Assembly: GCF_024296685.1 (NCBI RefSeq)
Contig: NZ_CP100763.1
Location: forward strand, 62,001-126,000
Origin: Natrinema marinum
GTDB lineage: Archaea > Halobacteriota > Halobacteria > Halobacteriales > Natrialbaceae
DNA: 64,000 nucleotides
Reading direction: 5' to 3'
In this document: piece after piece, positions 7,881-16,259 of the stretch
Numbering within the stretch: the first letter of the stretch is position 1
How the letters are laid out: every line of letters begins with the position of its first letter
Position numbers and translations under genes: made by a program
The notes under the pieces: generated by a model
The model's database searches: none
Told to the model about the DNA's origin: nothing
The model's input: only the letters and a program-made list of their open reading frames with translations

Positions 7881-8927
7881 TCACGCCGCGTCGAGGACGG
7901 CTCCGGTCCCGGGCCGCTCGAGTCCCGCGAGATTGATCCGACCGTCGGGCATCGGGACGCCGTCGGCGGGGTCGTCGGCCAGCAAGAGCGAGCCGTCGAG
8001 GTCGGCGTAGTCGACCAGCGGCGCGAGGTGACAGGCCGCCGCGATCGAGGCGTTCGATTCGGTCATACAGCCACACAGTACCTCGAGGCCCTGAGCACGA
8101 GCGGCGCTGATGATCCGCCTGGCCTCGAGCAGCCCACCGCATTTCATCAGCTTCAGGTTCACGATGTCACAGCGGTCTGCGACCCGCGGGACGTCCGCGA
8201 GCGTTCGGCAGGACTCGTCGGCGGCGATCGGCAGCGCCGAGCGCTCGGAGACGAATTGCAGGCCCTCCGGGTCGTCGGCGGAGACCGGCTGCTCGACGAA
8301 CGCCGGATCGAACTCGACGAGTCGCTCGATCTTGCGGACGGCCTCGCGAGGGCTCCAGGCCTCGTTCGCGTCGACGAACAGCCGCGCGTCGGGCGCGACC
8401 GACCGGATCGTCCGGACGATCTCCAGGTCCCGATCGGTGCCGAGTTTGACTTTCAGCGTCCCGAAGCCGCGCTCGAGGGCCGTCTCCGTCTTCGCGCGCA
8501 TCGTCTCCGTCTCGTCTAGACCGATCGTGTAGGAGGTCTCGAGCGTGTCCGCGGGATCGAGCCCCCAGTAGCGATAGAGCGGCACGTCGAACCGCTTTGC
8601 GACGAGGTCGTGCAGGGCGACGCTCACCGCAGCGCGGGCGCTCGGATTTTGCCGAACCGTCTCACGCATGCGGCGTTCGATCCGCTCCAGTTGGTGGGGA
8701 TCGCCGACTCCTTCGACGACCGACAGCAGGTCGGGCAGAACGGCCTCGGCCGTGGCGGCGGTCTCGCCGTAGCGCGCCGACGGCGCGGCGGCACCGACTC
8801 CCGTCGCGCCGTCGTCGTCTTCGATCCGGACGAACACCGCGTCGGTCTCCGTCGTCGTCCCGCGAGCGATCCCGAAGGGGTACTCGAGCGGGAGCGAGCG
8901 CCGTTCGAACGAGGTCTCGAGACTCAT
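7881..8927 (-). CDS. dgcA: N-acetyl-D-glutamate racemase / dipeptide epimerase family (enolase superfamily)
   Basis: A 348-residue enolase-superfamily enzyme. The lid domain covers residues 1-120 and the barrel the rest. Visible motifs are KVK with Lys159 and Lys161 (acid/base), metal ligands Asp186 (VDANEAW), Glu212 (EQPV) and Asp237 (ADES), and the opposite-face Lys near 259-262 (LKLMKCGG). By family alone it would be an L-Ala-D/L-Glu epimerase. Its coupling to a DUF1611 gene by an ATGA overlap matches the DgcN-DgcA pathway described for marine bacteria and halophilic archaea. There DgcA converts N-acetyl-D-glutamate to N-acetyl-L-glutamate. The specific substrate is inferred from this context. 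Confidence 0.85.
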   Translation of the reverse strand: MSLETSFERRSLPLEYPFGIARGTTTETDAVFVRIEDDDGATGVGAAAPSARYGETAATAEAVLPDLLSVVEGVGDPHQLERIERRMRETVRQNPSARAAVSVALHDLVAKRFDVPLYRYWGLDPADTLETSYTIGLDETETMRAKTETALERGFGTLKVKLGTDRDLEIVRTIRSVAPDARLFVDANEAWSPREAVRKIERLVEFDPAFVEQPVSADDPEGLQFVSERSALPIAADESCRTLADVPRVADRCDIVNLKLMKCGGLLEARRIISAARAQGLEVLCGCMTESNASIAAACHLAPLVDYADLDGSLLLADDPADGVPMPDGRINLAGLERPGTGAVLDAA

Positions 8928-9949
8928 AGCAGGGCCGCGAGCAGGTCGTCGGTGCCAAAGCGGAGCACGTCGGTCGCGGGCGCGCCGAGGGCATCGGCGT
9001 AGTCGTCGACGGCGTCGCGGGCGGCCGCGTCGCGCTCGAGGCCGGCCGTGTTGAGCGCGCCGGCGACGACTTCGGCCTCCGCGACCGGCGCGGCGACGGA
9101 CTCGTAGAGGTCGACGTAGGTCGGGATCGACGGCAGCGCGAACGACTCGTAGCCGTGGAGCAGATCGCGACCGGCCTCGTGACAGAGGACGAGTTCGTCG
9201 GCCATCGAGCCGTGGAGGATCCCCAACGTGACCGGCGAGTACGCCGGATGAACGATGCTGCCCTGCCCCTCGACGAACAGGTAGTCGTGGTCGTCGCCTT
9301 TCTCGAGGATCATCTCCTCGACGGCTCCTGCCGCGAAGTCGCTGACCACGCGATCGATCGGCGTCCCCCAGCCCTCGATGAGGATGCCGGTCTGGCCGGT
9401 CGGGATCACCGCGGCGTCGTGACCGGCCGCACGAGCCGCCCGCGCCAGTTCCATCGTCGTCGTCATCTTGCCGACCGAGCAGTCGGTGCCGACGGTGAGG
9501 ATGACCTCCGCGTCGACCGCGTCGGCGACGCCGTCGGCGACGGTGAGATCGTCCGGCGGGTTCCGTACGTCCCGCAGCTCGCAGCCGCGTTCGGCCGCCA
9601 GCCGGGCGAACTCCTCGTCGTCCGCCAGGAAGTAGTGGAGCCCAGAGATCACGTCCCAGCCGTACTCGAGGGCCGTTCGCACGTCGTCGCGCCAGCTCTC
9701 GTCGAAACCGCCGCCGATCGGGGCGATGCCGATCAGCAGAGCGTCGATCTCGTCGGCCTCGGCCTCGAGATCGCTCGTTTCGGCGACGATCGGTGCGTCC
9801 TGAACGTCGGAGACGAACGCGGAGACCCGGCGGCCGGCGGTGTCCCTGTCGAGGACGGCGACCACGTCGTGGTCGGCGTACCGGAGGACCCCCAGGGCGG
9901 TCTTGGCCCGGTCGGGAAACTTCTCGTGGGCGAGGATCGCAACGCGCAT
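8924..9949 (-). CDS. dgcN: DUF1611 protein, predicted D-glutamate N-acetyltransferase
   Basis: A 341-residue protein. The N-terminal Rossmann-like domain covers residues 1-140 ('MRVAILAHEKFP' to the 'GLHYFLADD' segment). The C-terminal P-loop domain has GTDCSVGKM at 154-162, 'IPTGQTG' near 195 and 'DYLFVEGQGSI' near 240. This is the DUF1611 (DgcN) architecture. Together with the overlapping dgcA it is predicted to N-acetylate D-glutamate before racemisation, feeding L-glutamate into central metabolism. ATG 9949 lies 26 nt after a CTTAAG box; an in-frame GTG at 9973 is inside the promoter and is rejected. Confidence 0.87.
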   Translation of the reverse strand: MRVAILAHEKFPDRAKTALGVLRYADHDVVAVLDRDTAGRRVSAFVSDVQDAPIVAETSDLEAEADEIDALLIGIAPIGGGFDESWRDDVRTALEYGWDVISGLHYFLADDEEFARLAAERGCELRDVRNPPDDLTVADGVADAVDAEVILTVGTDCSVGKMTTTMELARAARAAGHDAAVIPTGQTGILIEGWGTPIDRVVSDFAAGAVEEMILEKGDDHDYLFVEGQGSIVHPAYSPVTLGILHGSMADELVLCHEAGRDLLHGYESFALPSIPTYVDLYESVAAPVAEAEVVAGALNTAGLERDAAARDAVDDYADALGAPATDVLRFGTDDLLAALL

Positions 9950-9970
9950 ACGGGGACATAGACGAGGGGT

Positions 9971-9980
9971 CACTTAAGCA
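9971..9980 (-). promoter_or_regulatory. TATA-like box for the dgcN-dgcA operon
   Basis: CTTAAG, centred about 26 nt before the dgcN ATG on the minus strand, fits a leaderless haloarchaeal promoter. The divergent MFS gene starts about 95 nt away, so the two may share control. Confidence 0.5.
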
Positions 9981-10070
9981 GTCGTTCGGGCGACGACTGA
10001 CGCCGCGAGCGACCGGTGCTCGAGCCGAACGATCGTCACACCTTACTCGTTCGCGACGCAGGGTGACGCA

Positions 10071-11441
10071 ATGAGTGATCGGTGGCTCGCCGCCTGGGGG
10101 CTCGGCTCGATCGCCTTCGGCGGCGCCTCGCTTTTGGTCCCGCTCTATCTCGTCGAACTCGGCGCGTCGCCGGTTCAACTCGGCCTGTTGGCCGCGACGG
10201 CCGCCGGCGTCGGTGCGCCCGGTGCGATCGCGTTCGGCCGGCTGGCGAACCGGGTCGACCGTCGACGGCTGCTCGTGCTCGCGACGCTGATCGGCGTTGC
10301 GATCTCGATGGCTGCGATTCCGTTCCTGACCTCGATCGCGGCCGTTATCGTCGCCAACGCGGCGCTGTGGTTGTTCGTCTCCTCGATCGGGCCGGTCCTG
10401 ACGATGCTCGTCGTCGACGACACGCCGGAATCGCAGTGGAGCGAACGGATCGGACTCGTGAACGCGTACCAGGGCTACGGCTGGGCCGGCGGGCTCGTTC
10501 TCGGAACCGTCTGGCCGCTTCTCGGCGGGCGACTGCTCGCTGCCGGGACGGTAACGCGGTCGCTGTTCTGGCTGCTCGCGGCGTGTGCCGGCGCGAGCGC
10601 TGTCCTCGCCGCGCGAACACTGCCCCGGCCCGTGTCGTCGGCCCACGTCACCGACGGGCGCGCCGTCAGGCGAGTCGGCCGGCTCCTCGCGACCTCGAGC
10701 CGCGGCGTCAAGGGGGCGACGTTCGCCTTCTCGCCGACCCGCCTCTACTGGACGACGCGGGGAATCGATCCGCGACGGCTCGCAGCCCGAACCGACCGCA
10801 CACTGGCGACGTACTTCGTCGCAGGGGCCTTCTTTTTCACCGGTTCGGCGGCGTTCTGGGCGCCGCTGCCGCTGTACCTCACCGACCTCGGTTTCGACTC
10901 GGGTCGAGTGTTCGCGTGCTATCTGGCCTCGAGTCTCGGCTCCGCGGCCTGCTACGGCCTCGCCGGTCGGCTGTCGTCGCGGTACGACGTTCGGCATCTG
11001 CAATCCGGCGTGCTGGCCGTTCGCGGGGCCTTGTTTCCCTCGATCGTCGCCGTCGCGGGAGCGGGACTCGCCGTCGCGTTCGGTACGGTCGGCCTCCTCC
11101 TGGCGCTCCTCGGGGTCACGTGGGCCGGCATCGCCGTCGTCGGAACGGCGATCGTCACCCGGCTCGCGCCGCCGGACGCCCGCGGCGAGGTACTCGGAGC
11201 CTACGTCGCACTGGGCGCGGTCGGCGGCGGGCTCGGTGGCGTCCTCGGCGGCTGGGTGGCGACCTTCGGCTACGCCGCCGCCTTCGCCGTCGCTGGAGGG
11301 CTCGTTCTCGCCGGCGCGGTTCTCGTGGCCTCGCTCGAGTCGATTTCGAGCGGCGACCGCACCGTGACGACCCACCCCGAGACGGTCGCCGAGCGCGCGG
11401 ACGACGACACCGCGATGGCCTCCTCGACCCGCCGCGAGTGA
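10071..11441 (+). CDS. MFS transporter
   Basis: A 456-residue membrane protein with about 12 hydrophobic segments in two halves, separated by a hydrophilic loop around residues 190-245. The MFS loop 2-3 signature appears as 'GRLANRVDRRRLLVL' near residues 62-76. The sequence does not reveal the substrate. It is divergent from dgcN-dgcA with a shared 120-nt promoter region, so uptake or export of an amino-acid-like compound is a reasonable but unproved idea. The C-terminal 30 residues are polar. Confidence 0.88.
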   Translation: MSDRWLAAWGLGSIAFGGASLLVPLYLVELGASPVQLGLLAATAAGVGAPGAIAFGRLANRVDRRRLLVLATLIGVAISMAAIPFLTSIAAVIVANAALWLFVSSIGPVLTMLVVDDTPESQWSERIGLVNAYQGYGWAGGLVLGTVWPLLGGRLLAAGTVTRSLFWLLAACAGASAVLAARTLPRPVSSAHVTDGRAVRRVGRLLATSSRGVKGATFAFSPTRLYWTTRGIDPRRLAARTDRTLATYFVAGAFFFTGSAAFWAPLPLYLTDLGFDSGRVFACYLASSLGSAACYGLAGRLSSRYDVRHLQSGVLAVRGALFPSIVAVAGAGLAVAFGTVGLLLALLGVTWAGIAVVGTAIVTRLAPPDARGEVLGAYVALGAVGGGLGGVLGGWVATFGYAAAFAVAGGLVLAGAVLVASLESISSGDRTVTTHPETVAERADDDTAMASSTRRE

Positions 11442-11816
11442 CGTACCAACGCGATCGCCGAACGGCCGCCGGTCGGTTCGCCTGGGGGATACACGGGAAT
11501 GCGGAACCCGAGCGAGCCGCGGTGGAGTCGGACCCGCTTCAAAATCGCCGCCACGCACACGTCCGAGACGGGTTCGAACTCGGTTGGATTCGGTCAAACG
11601 GTCGTCTTCGAGTACGGTATCGTTTCAGGCTGCCTCGGCTGCGGTCGTCCCGCCATCCGAAATCACTGCTTCGACGGTAGTAACAGCGTTTTTCGACACG
11701 CTTCTCGCCGCCGTACTCGGATTCACGCCGCCGAACGCTCGCACGGTCCGGGCCGTCCGACCGCCGCCGATCAACGGACAGTGCACTTATGTGCGTTGGC
11801 AGTGACAACCAGTAGC
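11442..11816. other. 375-nt intergenic region
   Basis: I see no gene here. Open frames on both strands are Arg/Ser-rich and lack acidic composition. The last 40 nt should carry the promoter of the small gene at 11817. Confidence 0.5.
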
Positions 11817-12011
11817 ATGAATGGTGTTCTGAACGAGACGACCAACAAGATCCACAAGTACGAAGCCGGTCGGTCGGACTTTCAGACGAGTTGCGGGGCG
11901 ACCTCCCACGTCGCACACGAGTACCTCCGACTGATGCCCGTCGAGCGGGCGGTCAGCGACACCGACGCGAACCGTTGCGGGCGCTGTTTCGCCGACGGGG
12001 ACGGTCACTGA
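11817..12011 (+). CDS. small haloarchaeal protein with CxxC (64 aa)
   Basis: A 64-residue protein with one Cys at residue 26 (QTSCGATSH) and a CGRC pair at 54-57. It also has several His that could complete a metal site. It looks like a conserved small haloarchaeal protein rather than a chance frame: normal acidic composition, a plausible start, and a stop just before the convergent Vms1-like gene. The function is unknown. The mixed Cys/His set suggests a zinc-stabilised fold. Confidence 0.6.
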   Translation: MNGVLNETTNKIHKYEAGRSDFQTSCGATSHVAHEYLRLMPVERAVSDTDANRCGRCFADGDGH

Positions 12012-12024
12012 GCCGCGGACCGCG

Positions 12025-12969
12025 TCAAAGCACCCGCAGTTCCGTCGTCCAGAAGGAGCGAACGGCGTCCTCGAGCGCCGGCTTCGGGTCGCCCGTCGCG
12101 TCGACGGCGGCCGTCGCGGCCGGCTCGAGTTCCGATTCCTCGACCAGCGTCTCGACGACGCCGCGCTGTCCGACGAGATAGAGTGGGGTTTCCGCGCGCT
12201 CGCCGCCGGGTTCGTACGCGGCGAGGACCTCCCGGCAGCGCTCGAGGTGGTCGTCGATCTGGCCGTCGCGGATCCGTTCGAACCGAGCCTGCGAGAAGCC
12301 GCCCTTCGAGTGGCTTCCCTTGACGTCGCTCTCGAAGCCGCGGTAGTCGACGCGCTCGTCGCCTTCGTAGACGCCGACCGCGAAGAGGTCGGTTCGGACC
12401 AGCGCGACGGCGTGGTCGCCGGTCGGCAGGAACCACTCGCGCTCGAGGGCGAAGCGGTCGTCCCACGTCGCCGGGCGCTCGGGGGTGACGGGCGGCTCGA
12501 GGGTCAGCGCGATCAACCCGGCGTCGTCGACACAACAGAGACACGGCGCGGCGTCGTCGACGAGCGCGGTCCGATCGCCGAGCACGTCTGTCAGGTCCCC
12601 GCGAGTCGATTCGGTCAGCCCGTCATCGTCGACGCCGACCGTCAGCGCGCCTTCGGGGCCGGTCCGAAACGAGTTGAGGCGGTCGAGGACCGCCTCGAGA
12701 CGAGCGCCGCGCAGGTCGTCGCGACGGCGAACGGCGAGCCCGGACTCGTCCTCGTCCGCCCGCTCGAGTTCGCCCTCGAGCTGGGCGATGCGGTCCTCGA
12801 GCCGGTTGACCCGTTCTTCGGCGTCCTGTCGCGCGGTCGCGGCTTCGGCCCGGCGCTCGGATTCGGCCTCGTAGCGCTCGCGCAGCCGGTCGTTTTCCTC
12901 CTCGAGGTCGTCGATTCGCTCCTTGAGCGATGCGCGGCCGAGCAACTCGTCGAGCATCCGGCCGAACAC
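12025..12969 (-). CDS. Vms1/Ankzf1-like peptidyl-tRNA hydrolase
   Basis: A 314-residue protein. Residues 10-75 are a coiled coil, followed by a release-factor-like (VLRF1) domain. Its loop 'KGGFSQARFERIR' at about 222-234 carries Gln227, at the place of the catalytic GxxQ-type glutamine of Vms1/Ankzf1 and eRF1. In eukaryotes Vms1 frees stalled nascent chains from peptidyl-tRNA on split ribosomes. The archaeal relatives are predicted to do the same, which suggests ribosome rescue here. It lies 17 nt before the small DUF gene at 12987 in the opposite sense of reading order, both on the minus strand, so co-transcription is likely. Confidence 0.8.
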   Translation of the reverse strand: MFGRMLDELLGRASLKERIDDLEEENDRLRERYEAESERRAEAATARQDAEERVNRLEDRIAQLEGELERADEDESGLAVRRRDDLRGARLEAVLDRLNSFRTGPEGALTVGVDDDGLTESTRGDLTDVLGDRTALVDDAAPCLCCVDDAGLIALTLEPPVTPERPATWDDRFALEREWFLPTGDHAVALVRTDLFAVGVYEGDERVDYRGFESDVKGSHSKGGFSQARFERIRDGQIDDHLERCREVLAAYEPGGERAETPLYLVGQRGVVETLVEESELEPAATAAVDATGDPKPALEDAVRSFWTTELRVL

Positions 12970-12986
12970 GGGAAGCGAGCCTACTT

Positions 12987-13379
12987 CTAGGTTCCGGCGT
13001 TGGGGAAGCCGTCGTCGGGCGATCCGCCAGTGTCGTCGCGCCAGCCGCCGGCGAACGCGAGCAACTGTCGCGCCCGCTCGCGCCGGGCGAGGAACACCTC
13101 CTGGAGCGACGGTGGATTTCTGATCTCTGTGCCGTCGAGCATCGATTCGGGCAGTGCGAGCGTGTTCGTCGGCACGTCCGCCGCGCCGTGGACGGGGAAG
13201 TGCTGAGACTCGAGTTTCATGACCAGCGGCGTATCGAGGCGCTCGAGACCGTCGCCGGTCGCGTACACTTCCTCGTTGATGCGCTCGTGTTGCTCGTCGT
13301 GCATGAGTGCGTGGTCCCCGTCGGTCGGGGTCACGTAGAGACGTCCGAGATAGTAGCTTTGCGAGAAGACCTCGAACAT
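12987..13379 (-). CDS. conserved haloarchaeal protein (DUF5802-like)
   Basis: A 130-residue protein beginning MFEVFSQSYYLGRLYVTP, with conserved-looking blocks 'HERINEEVYATGDGLERLDTPLVMKL' and 'QHFPVHG'. This pattern matches a family found across haloarchaea that I recall as DUF5802; the name is from memory. No enzyme motif or membrane helix is visible. The upstream ATG at 13409 would add ten residues and lies in the promoter region. It precedes the Vms1-like gene by 17 nt and may be co-transcribed with it. Confidence 0.8.
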   Translation of the reverse strand: MFEVFSQSYYLGRLYVTPTDGDHALMHDEQHERINEEVYATGDGLERLDTPLVMKLESQHFPVHGAADVPTNTLALPESMLDGTEIRNPPSLQEVFLARRERARQLLAFAGGWRDDTGGSPDDGFPNAGT

Positions 13380-13739
13380 GCTAACTAGTACCATGGTCCG
13401 GACGGACATAACTGTTTGCAGATACGTTTAAATCGGCGCGCTATCAGATCGGTCGCCCGGCATCGGCGGACCGCAAGCGACGACGACGATCCGGCCGCTC
13501 GGCCACGGAGATAGCGGACTTCCCGCAGATGTAGGTCGCGATTGACGAGCCAGAAACCAGATGAAACGGTTCGAACGATCGTGCCGGAAACGGGGCGGTT
13601 TCGGTGGTCGCCGGCCCATCGTGACGAAGACTGCGCCCGGCTTGAACGCTCAGAACGAATTTCAGGGGCTGCCTGGAGCGATTAAACGGTACGAACGAAG
13701 GTCTGTCTTTTTAGTATATTCGGTGTCACAACTAACGTA
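13380..13739. other. 360-nt divergent intergenic region
   Basis: No gene is seen. It holds the promoters of the DUF5802-like gene (minus) and the secreted repeat protein (plus). Confidence 0.5.
13707..13720 (+). promoter_or_regulatory. TATA-like box of the secreted repeat protein gene
   Basis: CTTTTTAGTATATT is centred about 26 nt before the ATG at 13740, as expected for a leaderless or near-leaderless transcript. Confidence 0.55.
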
Positions 13740-14555
13740 ATGACCACCACTCGGTCCGTTGCGGTCTTCGTGGCCCTCGCGGTCGTCGGTCTCACGGTCG
13801 CACCGCTCGCGAGCGGCGCGGTCGTGAGCCCGTTCGCAGCCGCCGAAACCGGCCAGTCCGAGACGGCAACGACGAACGCGTCCGTCGGGACGCTGATGCA
13901 AGCGAGCGCAGCCGATACGAAGAACGGAGTCGAAACCGGCATGTTCGAAGCCGCGTACGAAACGGCGGACAACGAGAGCAAAGCGACGGTCGTCACCGAC
14001 CGAACCGCAGCGCTCGAGGACCGATTAGACGCACTGGAAGCCGAGCGTGCCGAACTCCGCAACCAGCGCGAAAAACTTTCACAGGGCGCCTACCGCTCTC
14101 GGATGGCGAAACTGACGGTCGAAATCGCCAGCCTCGAGCGGTCGATCGAGCGAACCGAGCGCCGCGCCGCCGAGGTCGGCGTCGGGGAGGACCGTCTGGC
14201 AGAACTCCGCGGAACCGCGGCGTCGATGCGAGAAAACGCCGCTTCGAAAGCCGGTCCAGGCGTCGCAGCGCTCGCTCGCGGCCTCTCTACCGGCGGCGGT
14301 CCGCCGGACGGTGCGGGGCCACCGGACGGTGCGGGTCCGCCGGACAACGGCGGCTCCCCCGGTGAGGCGCCGAAAAACGGACAGAACGGTGGCTCGGGAA
14401 ACGGTAACTCGGGAAGCGGTAACCCGGGAAACGGTAACTCGGGAAGCGGCAACCCGGGAAACGGTAACTCGGGAAGCGGTAACCCGGGAAACGGTAACTC
14501 GGGAAACGGTAACTCGGGGACCGGCACCCCTGGTAACGGGCAAAACGGTAACTAG
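13740..14555 (+). CDS. secreted coiled-coil protein with Gly/Asn/Ser repeat tail
   Basis: A 271-residue protein. A Sec-type signal peptide covers residues 1-27 (hydrophobic run, cleavage near ASGA). A helical part follows (about 80-165) with a heptad-like pattern ('LEDRLDALEAERAELRNQ', 'LTVEIASLERSIERTE'). The low-complexity tail has three copies of DGAGPP-type units (about 183-200) and then repeats of GNGNSGSGNP to the end. The tail looks like a flexible extracellular spacer. It lies 89 nt before an ArsR regulator in the same direction. A surface or matrix protein is likely; no anchor motif such as a C-terminal membrane helix is present. Confidence 0.85.
   Translation: MTTTRSVAVFVALAVVGLTVAPLASGAVVSPFAAAETGQSETATTNASVGTLMQASAADTKNGVETGMFEAAYETADNESKATVVTDRTAALEDRLDALEAERAELRNQREKLSQGAYRSRMAKLTVEIASLERSIERTERRAAEVGVGEDRLAELRGTAASMRENAASKAGPGVAALARGLSTGGGPPDGAGPPDGAGPPDNGGSPGEAPKNGQNGGSGNGNSGSGNPGNGNSGSGNPGNGNSGSGNPGNGNSGNGNSGTGTPGNGQNGN
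14390..14520 (+). repeat. tandem 30-nt repeats in the secreted protein gene
   Basis: A unit of about 30 nt encoding GNGNSGSGNP is repeated roughly four times with few silent changes (AACGGTAACTCGGGAAGCGG and its variants). Near-identity at the DNA level suggests recent slippage or expansion. Confidence 0.85.
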
Positions 14556-14644
14556 CTCGCTCGCGGACTCCGTCACGTCGACCTTCTCACCTCGAGTCCG
14601 GCAAGCAGACACGCTTTTCAGCGACGGTCTCTAACTCCACGTCG

Positions 14645-15304
14645 ATGGACTCCGCCGCGTTGTTGGATCTACTTGGCAACGAAAACAGGAGGCGAATCCT
14701 TCGGCTGCTCGCTCGCAAACCCTGTTATGTCACCGAAATTTCCGAATACCTCGGCGTGAGTCCCAAGGCGGTCATCGAACACCTGCGGAAACTCGAGGAG
14801 GCGGGCCTGATCGAGAGCCGAGTCGACGATCAGCGCCGGAAGTACTTTCATATCGCCCGGAACGTTCGCCTCGAGGTCAACGTCTCGCCCTATGGCTTCG
14901 CGAGCAAGAGCGCGTATCCGGCCAACAGCAGTTTCGATATCACGACCTGTCGCCACCTGACGCTCGACATCTCCTGGGACGATACTGACGATTTAGACGA
15001 ATTACTCGCCGCTCTGGAGGACTTAGAACAGCTCGAGAACGAACTCTCCTTGGCCCAGCGGTGGGTTCAGGGGCGGCTCTGTGACGTGCTCGACCAGATC
15101 TCCGAAAGCGTCGGTGCCGACCCCGAGAGCCGGATCTACGCCGATCTCCTCGCGAGCGTCCGGTCGGAGCCGAAATCGGTCGGCGAACTCAGTGACGATG
15201 TCGAGGCCCCGCGGGAGGTCGTCGCCGACCTGCTCGAGGTGATGGCCGACAACGGCGTCGTGCGCCGGACCGAGCGCGGCTGGGAGCTGACGACGAACGG
15301 CTAA
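14645..15304 (+). CDS. ArsR-family transcriptional regulator
   Basis: A 219-residue protein. Residues 1-75 form an ArsR winged helix ('LLGNENRRRILRLLARKP', 'YLGVSPKAVIEHLRKLEEAGLI'). A central region contains 'NVSPYGFASK', seen in archaeal Phr/ArsR-like regulators. A second helix-turn-helix-like segment lies near the C-terminus ('SVGELSDDVEAPREVVADLLEVMADNGVV'). No Cys pair for arsenic or metal sensing is present, so it is probably not a metal sensor. It follows the secreted repeat protein in the same direction and may control it. Confidence 0.88.
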   Translation: MDSAALLDLLGNENRRRILRLLARKPCYVTEISEYLGVSPKAVIEHLRKLEEAGLIESRVDDQRRKYFHIARNVRLEVNVSPYGFASKSAYPANSSFDITTCRHLTLDISWDDTDDLDELLAALEDLEQLENELSLAQRWVQGRLCDVLDQISESVGADPESRIYADLLASVRSEPKSVGELSDDVEAPREVVADLLEVMADNGVVRRTERGWELTTNG

Positions 15305-15305
15305 C

Positions 15306-15935
15306 TCAGTCGATGTCCGTCGTGAGTCCATCGCGGAGGTCGCGACCGAAGTAGTAGCCCACGAGCGACGCGAGCAGTCCGACGGCTCCGCCGACCGCGA
15401 CCAGCGTCCCGGCCGAGTCGGCAGCCGCGATGAGCACGGCGTGGGTGAGCAGCGCCGAGACGGCACCGACCGAGACGCCGGCGGCGCTCACCTCGAGGTA
15501 CCGGCGCTTCGACGCGAGCAGGCCGACGAGGAAGGTGACCGCGAACATGCCGACCATGCGGCCGGCGATCGGGAGCACGGTCGCGCCGGCCAACAGGCCT
15601 GCGCCGACGACGAGCACGAGCGCGAGGAACGCCTTCGGCGAGAAGTACCGCCCGAGCGAGAGCCGCGATGTCAGCGGGGAGAGCAACGACGACGGCGAGA
15701 ATCGCGACGAACCACTATCGGCCTCGGCGCCGGCGTCACGCTCGGTGGCCGATCCGAACGCTTCCGCGTCGGCTCCCGACTCCGAGGTGGCAGCCGCAGC
15801 GTCGGCCCGCGGTTCGGCGTCGCCGGCCCCGGTCCCCACCTCCGAGAGCAATCGATCGGTCTCCTCGAGGAGGTCGTCGGTGCTGGAGCCGTCTCGGCTC
15901 CGGCTTTCGGTCACCTCGTCCGAACGGTCGCTCAT
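15306..15935 (-). CDS. membrane protein with long acidic N-terminal region
   Basis: A 209-residue protein. The first 85 residues are Ser/Ala/Glu/Asp-rich and disordered. Four hydrophobic segments follow (about 105-125, 127-145, 153-172, 178-195), with a short cytoplasmic-type loop 'ASKRRY' between. No motif for transport or catalysis is visible. The stop is 1 nt from the end of the convergent ArsR gene, so the two transcripts run into each other. Function unknown. Confidence 0.8.
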   Translation of the reverse strand: MSDRSDEVTESRSRDGSSTDDLLEETDRLLSEVGTGAGDAEPRADAAAATSESGADAEAFGSATERDAGAEADSGSSRFSPSSLLSPLTSRLSLGRYFSPKAFLALVLVVGAGLLAGATVLPIAGRMVGMFAVTFLVGLLASKRRYLEVSAAGVSVGAVSALLTHAVLIAAADSAGTLVAVGGAVGLLASLVGYYFGRDLRDGLTTDID

Positions 15936-16013
15936 GTGTCATCAATGGCAGCCCGTCGTCATGGACCTTTCCCCGGCCGCAGCGTATACGTGGACGGCCG
16001 CCCCACCGGAACC

Positions 16014-16223
16014 ATGACCTGGGCTGTGACGGCTGCCCTCGGGCTGTTCTCGGTCGGAATCGGCGCGTTCGTCTACGTGCTCGTGTCGAACCTCGAGCCC
16101 CAGCCGGAGTATCCGGAACTGATGACCGACGCGCTACGGCTCGTCGGACTCGCGGTCGCGACCGCTGCAGTCGGCATCGGAATCGTCTTTCTCCTTTCTG
16201 CCGGCCGGGCCTATACGTGGTGA
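16014..16223 (+). CDS. small two-helix membrane protein (69 aa)
   Basis: A 69-residue protein with two predicted membrane helices (about residues 3-25 and 42-63) joined by an acidic turn 'NLEPQPEYPE'. It is convergent with ppsA and divergent from the membrane protein at 15306-15935, with about 80 nt between the divergent starts. Composition and GC3 support a real gene. No function can be assigned. Confidence 0.7.
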   Translation: MTWAVTAALGLFSVGIGAFVYVLVSNLEPQPEYPELMTDALRLVGLAVATAAVGIGIVFLLSAGRAYTW

Positions 16224-16259
16224 CGAACGCGAAACAGGGGCGATCCGGGAACCGTGTCG

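Noticed and set aside
9000-11597. A very long minus-strand frame continuous with dgcA that runs through dgcN and the MFS gene
   Set aside because: It is Arg/Gly/Asp-rich, contains no family motif, and lies over two well-supported genes in other frames. The dgcA start at 8927 explains the real part.
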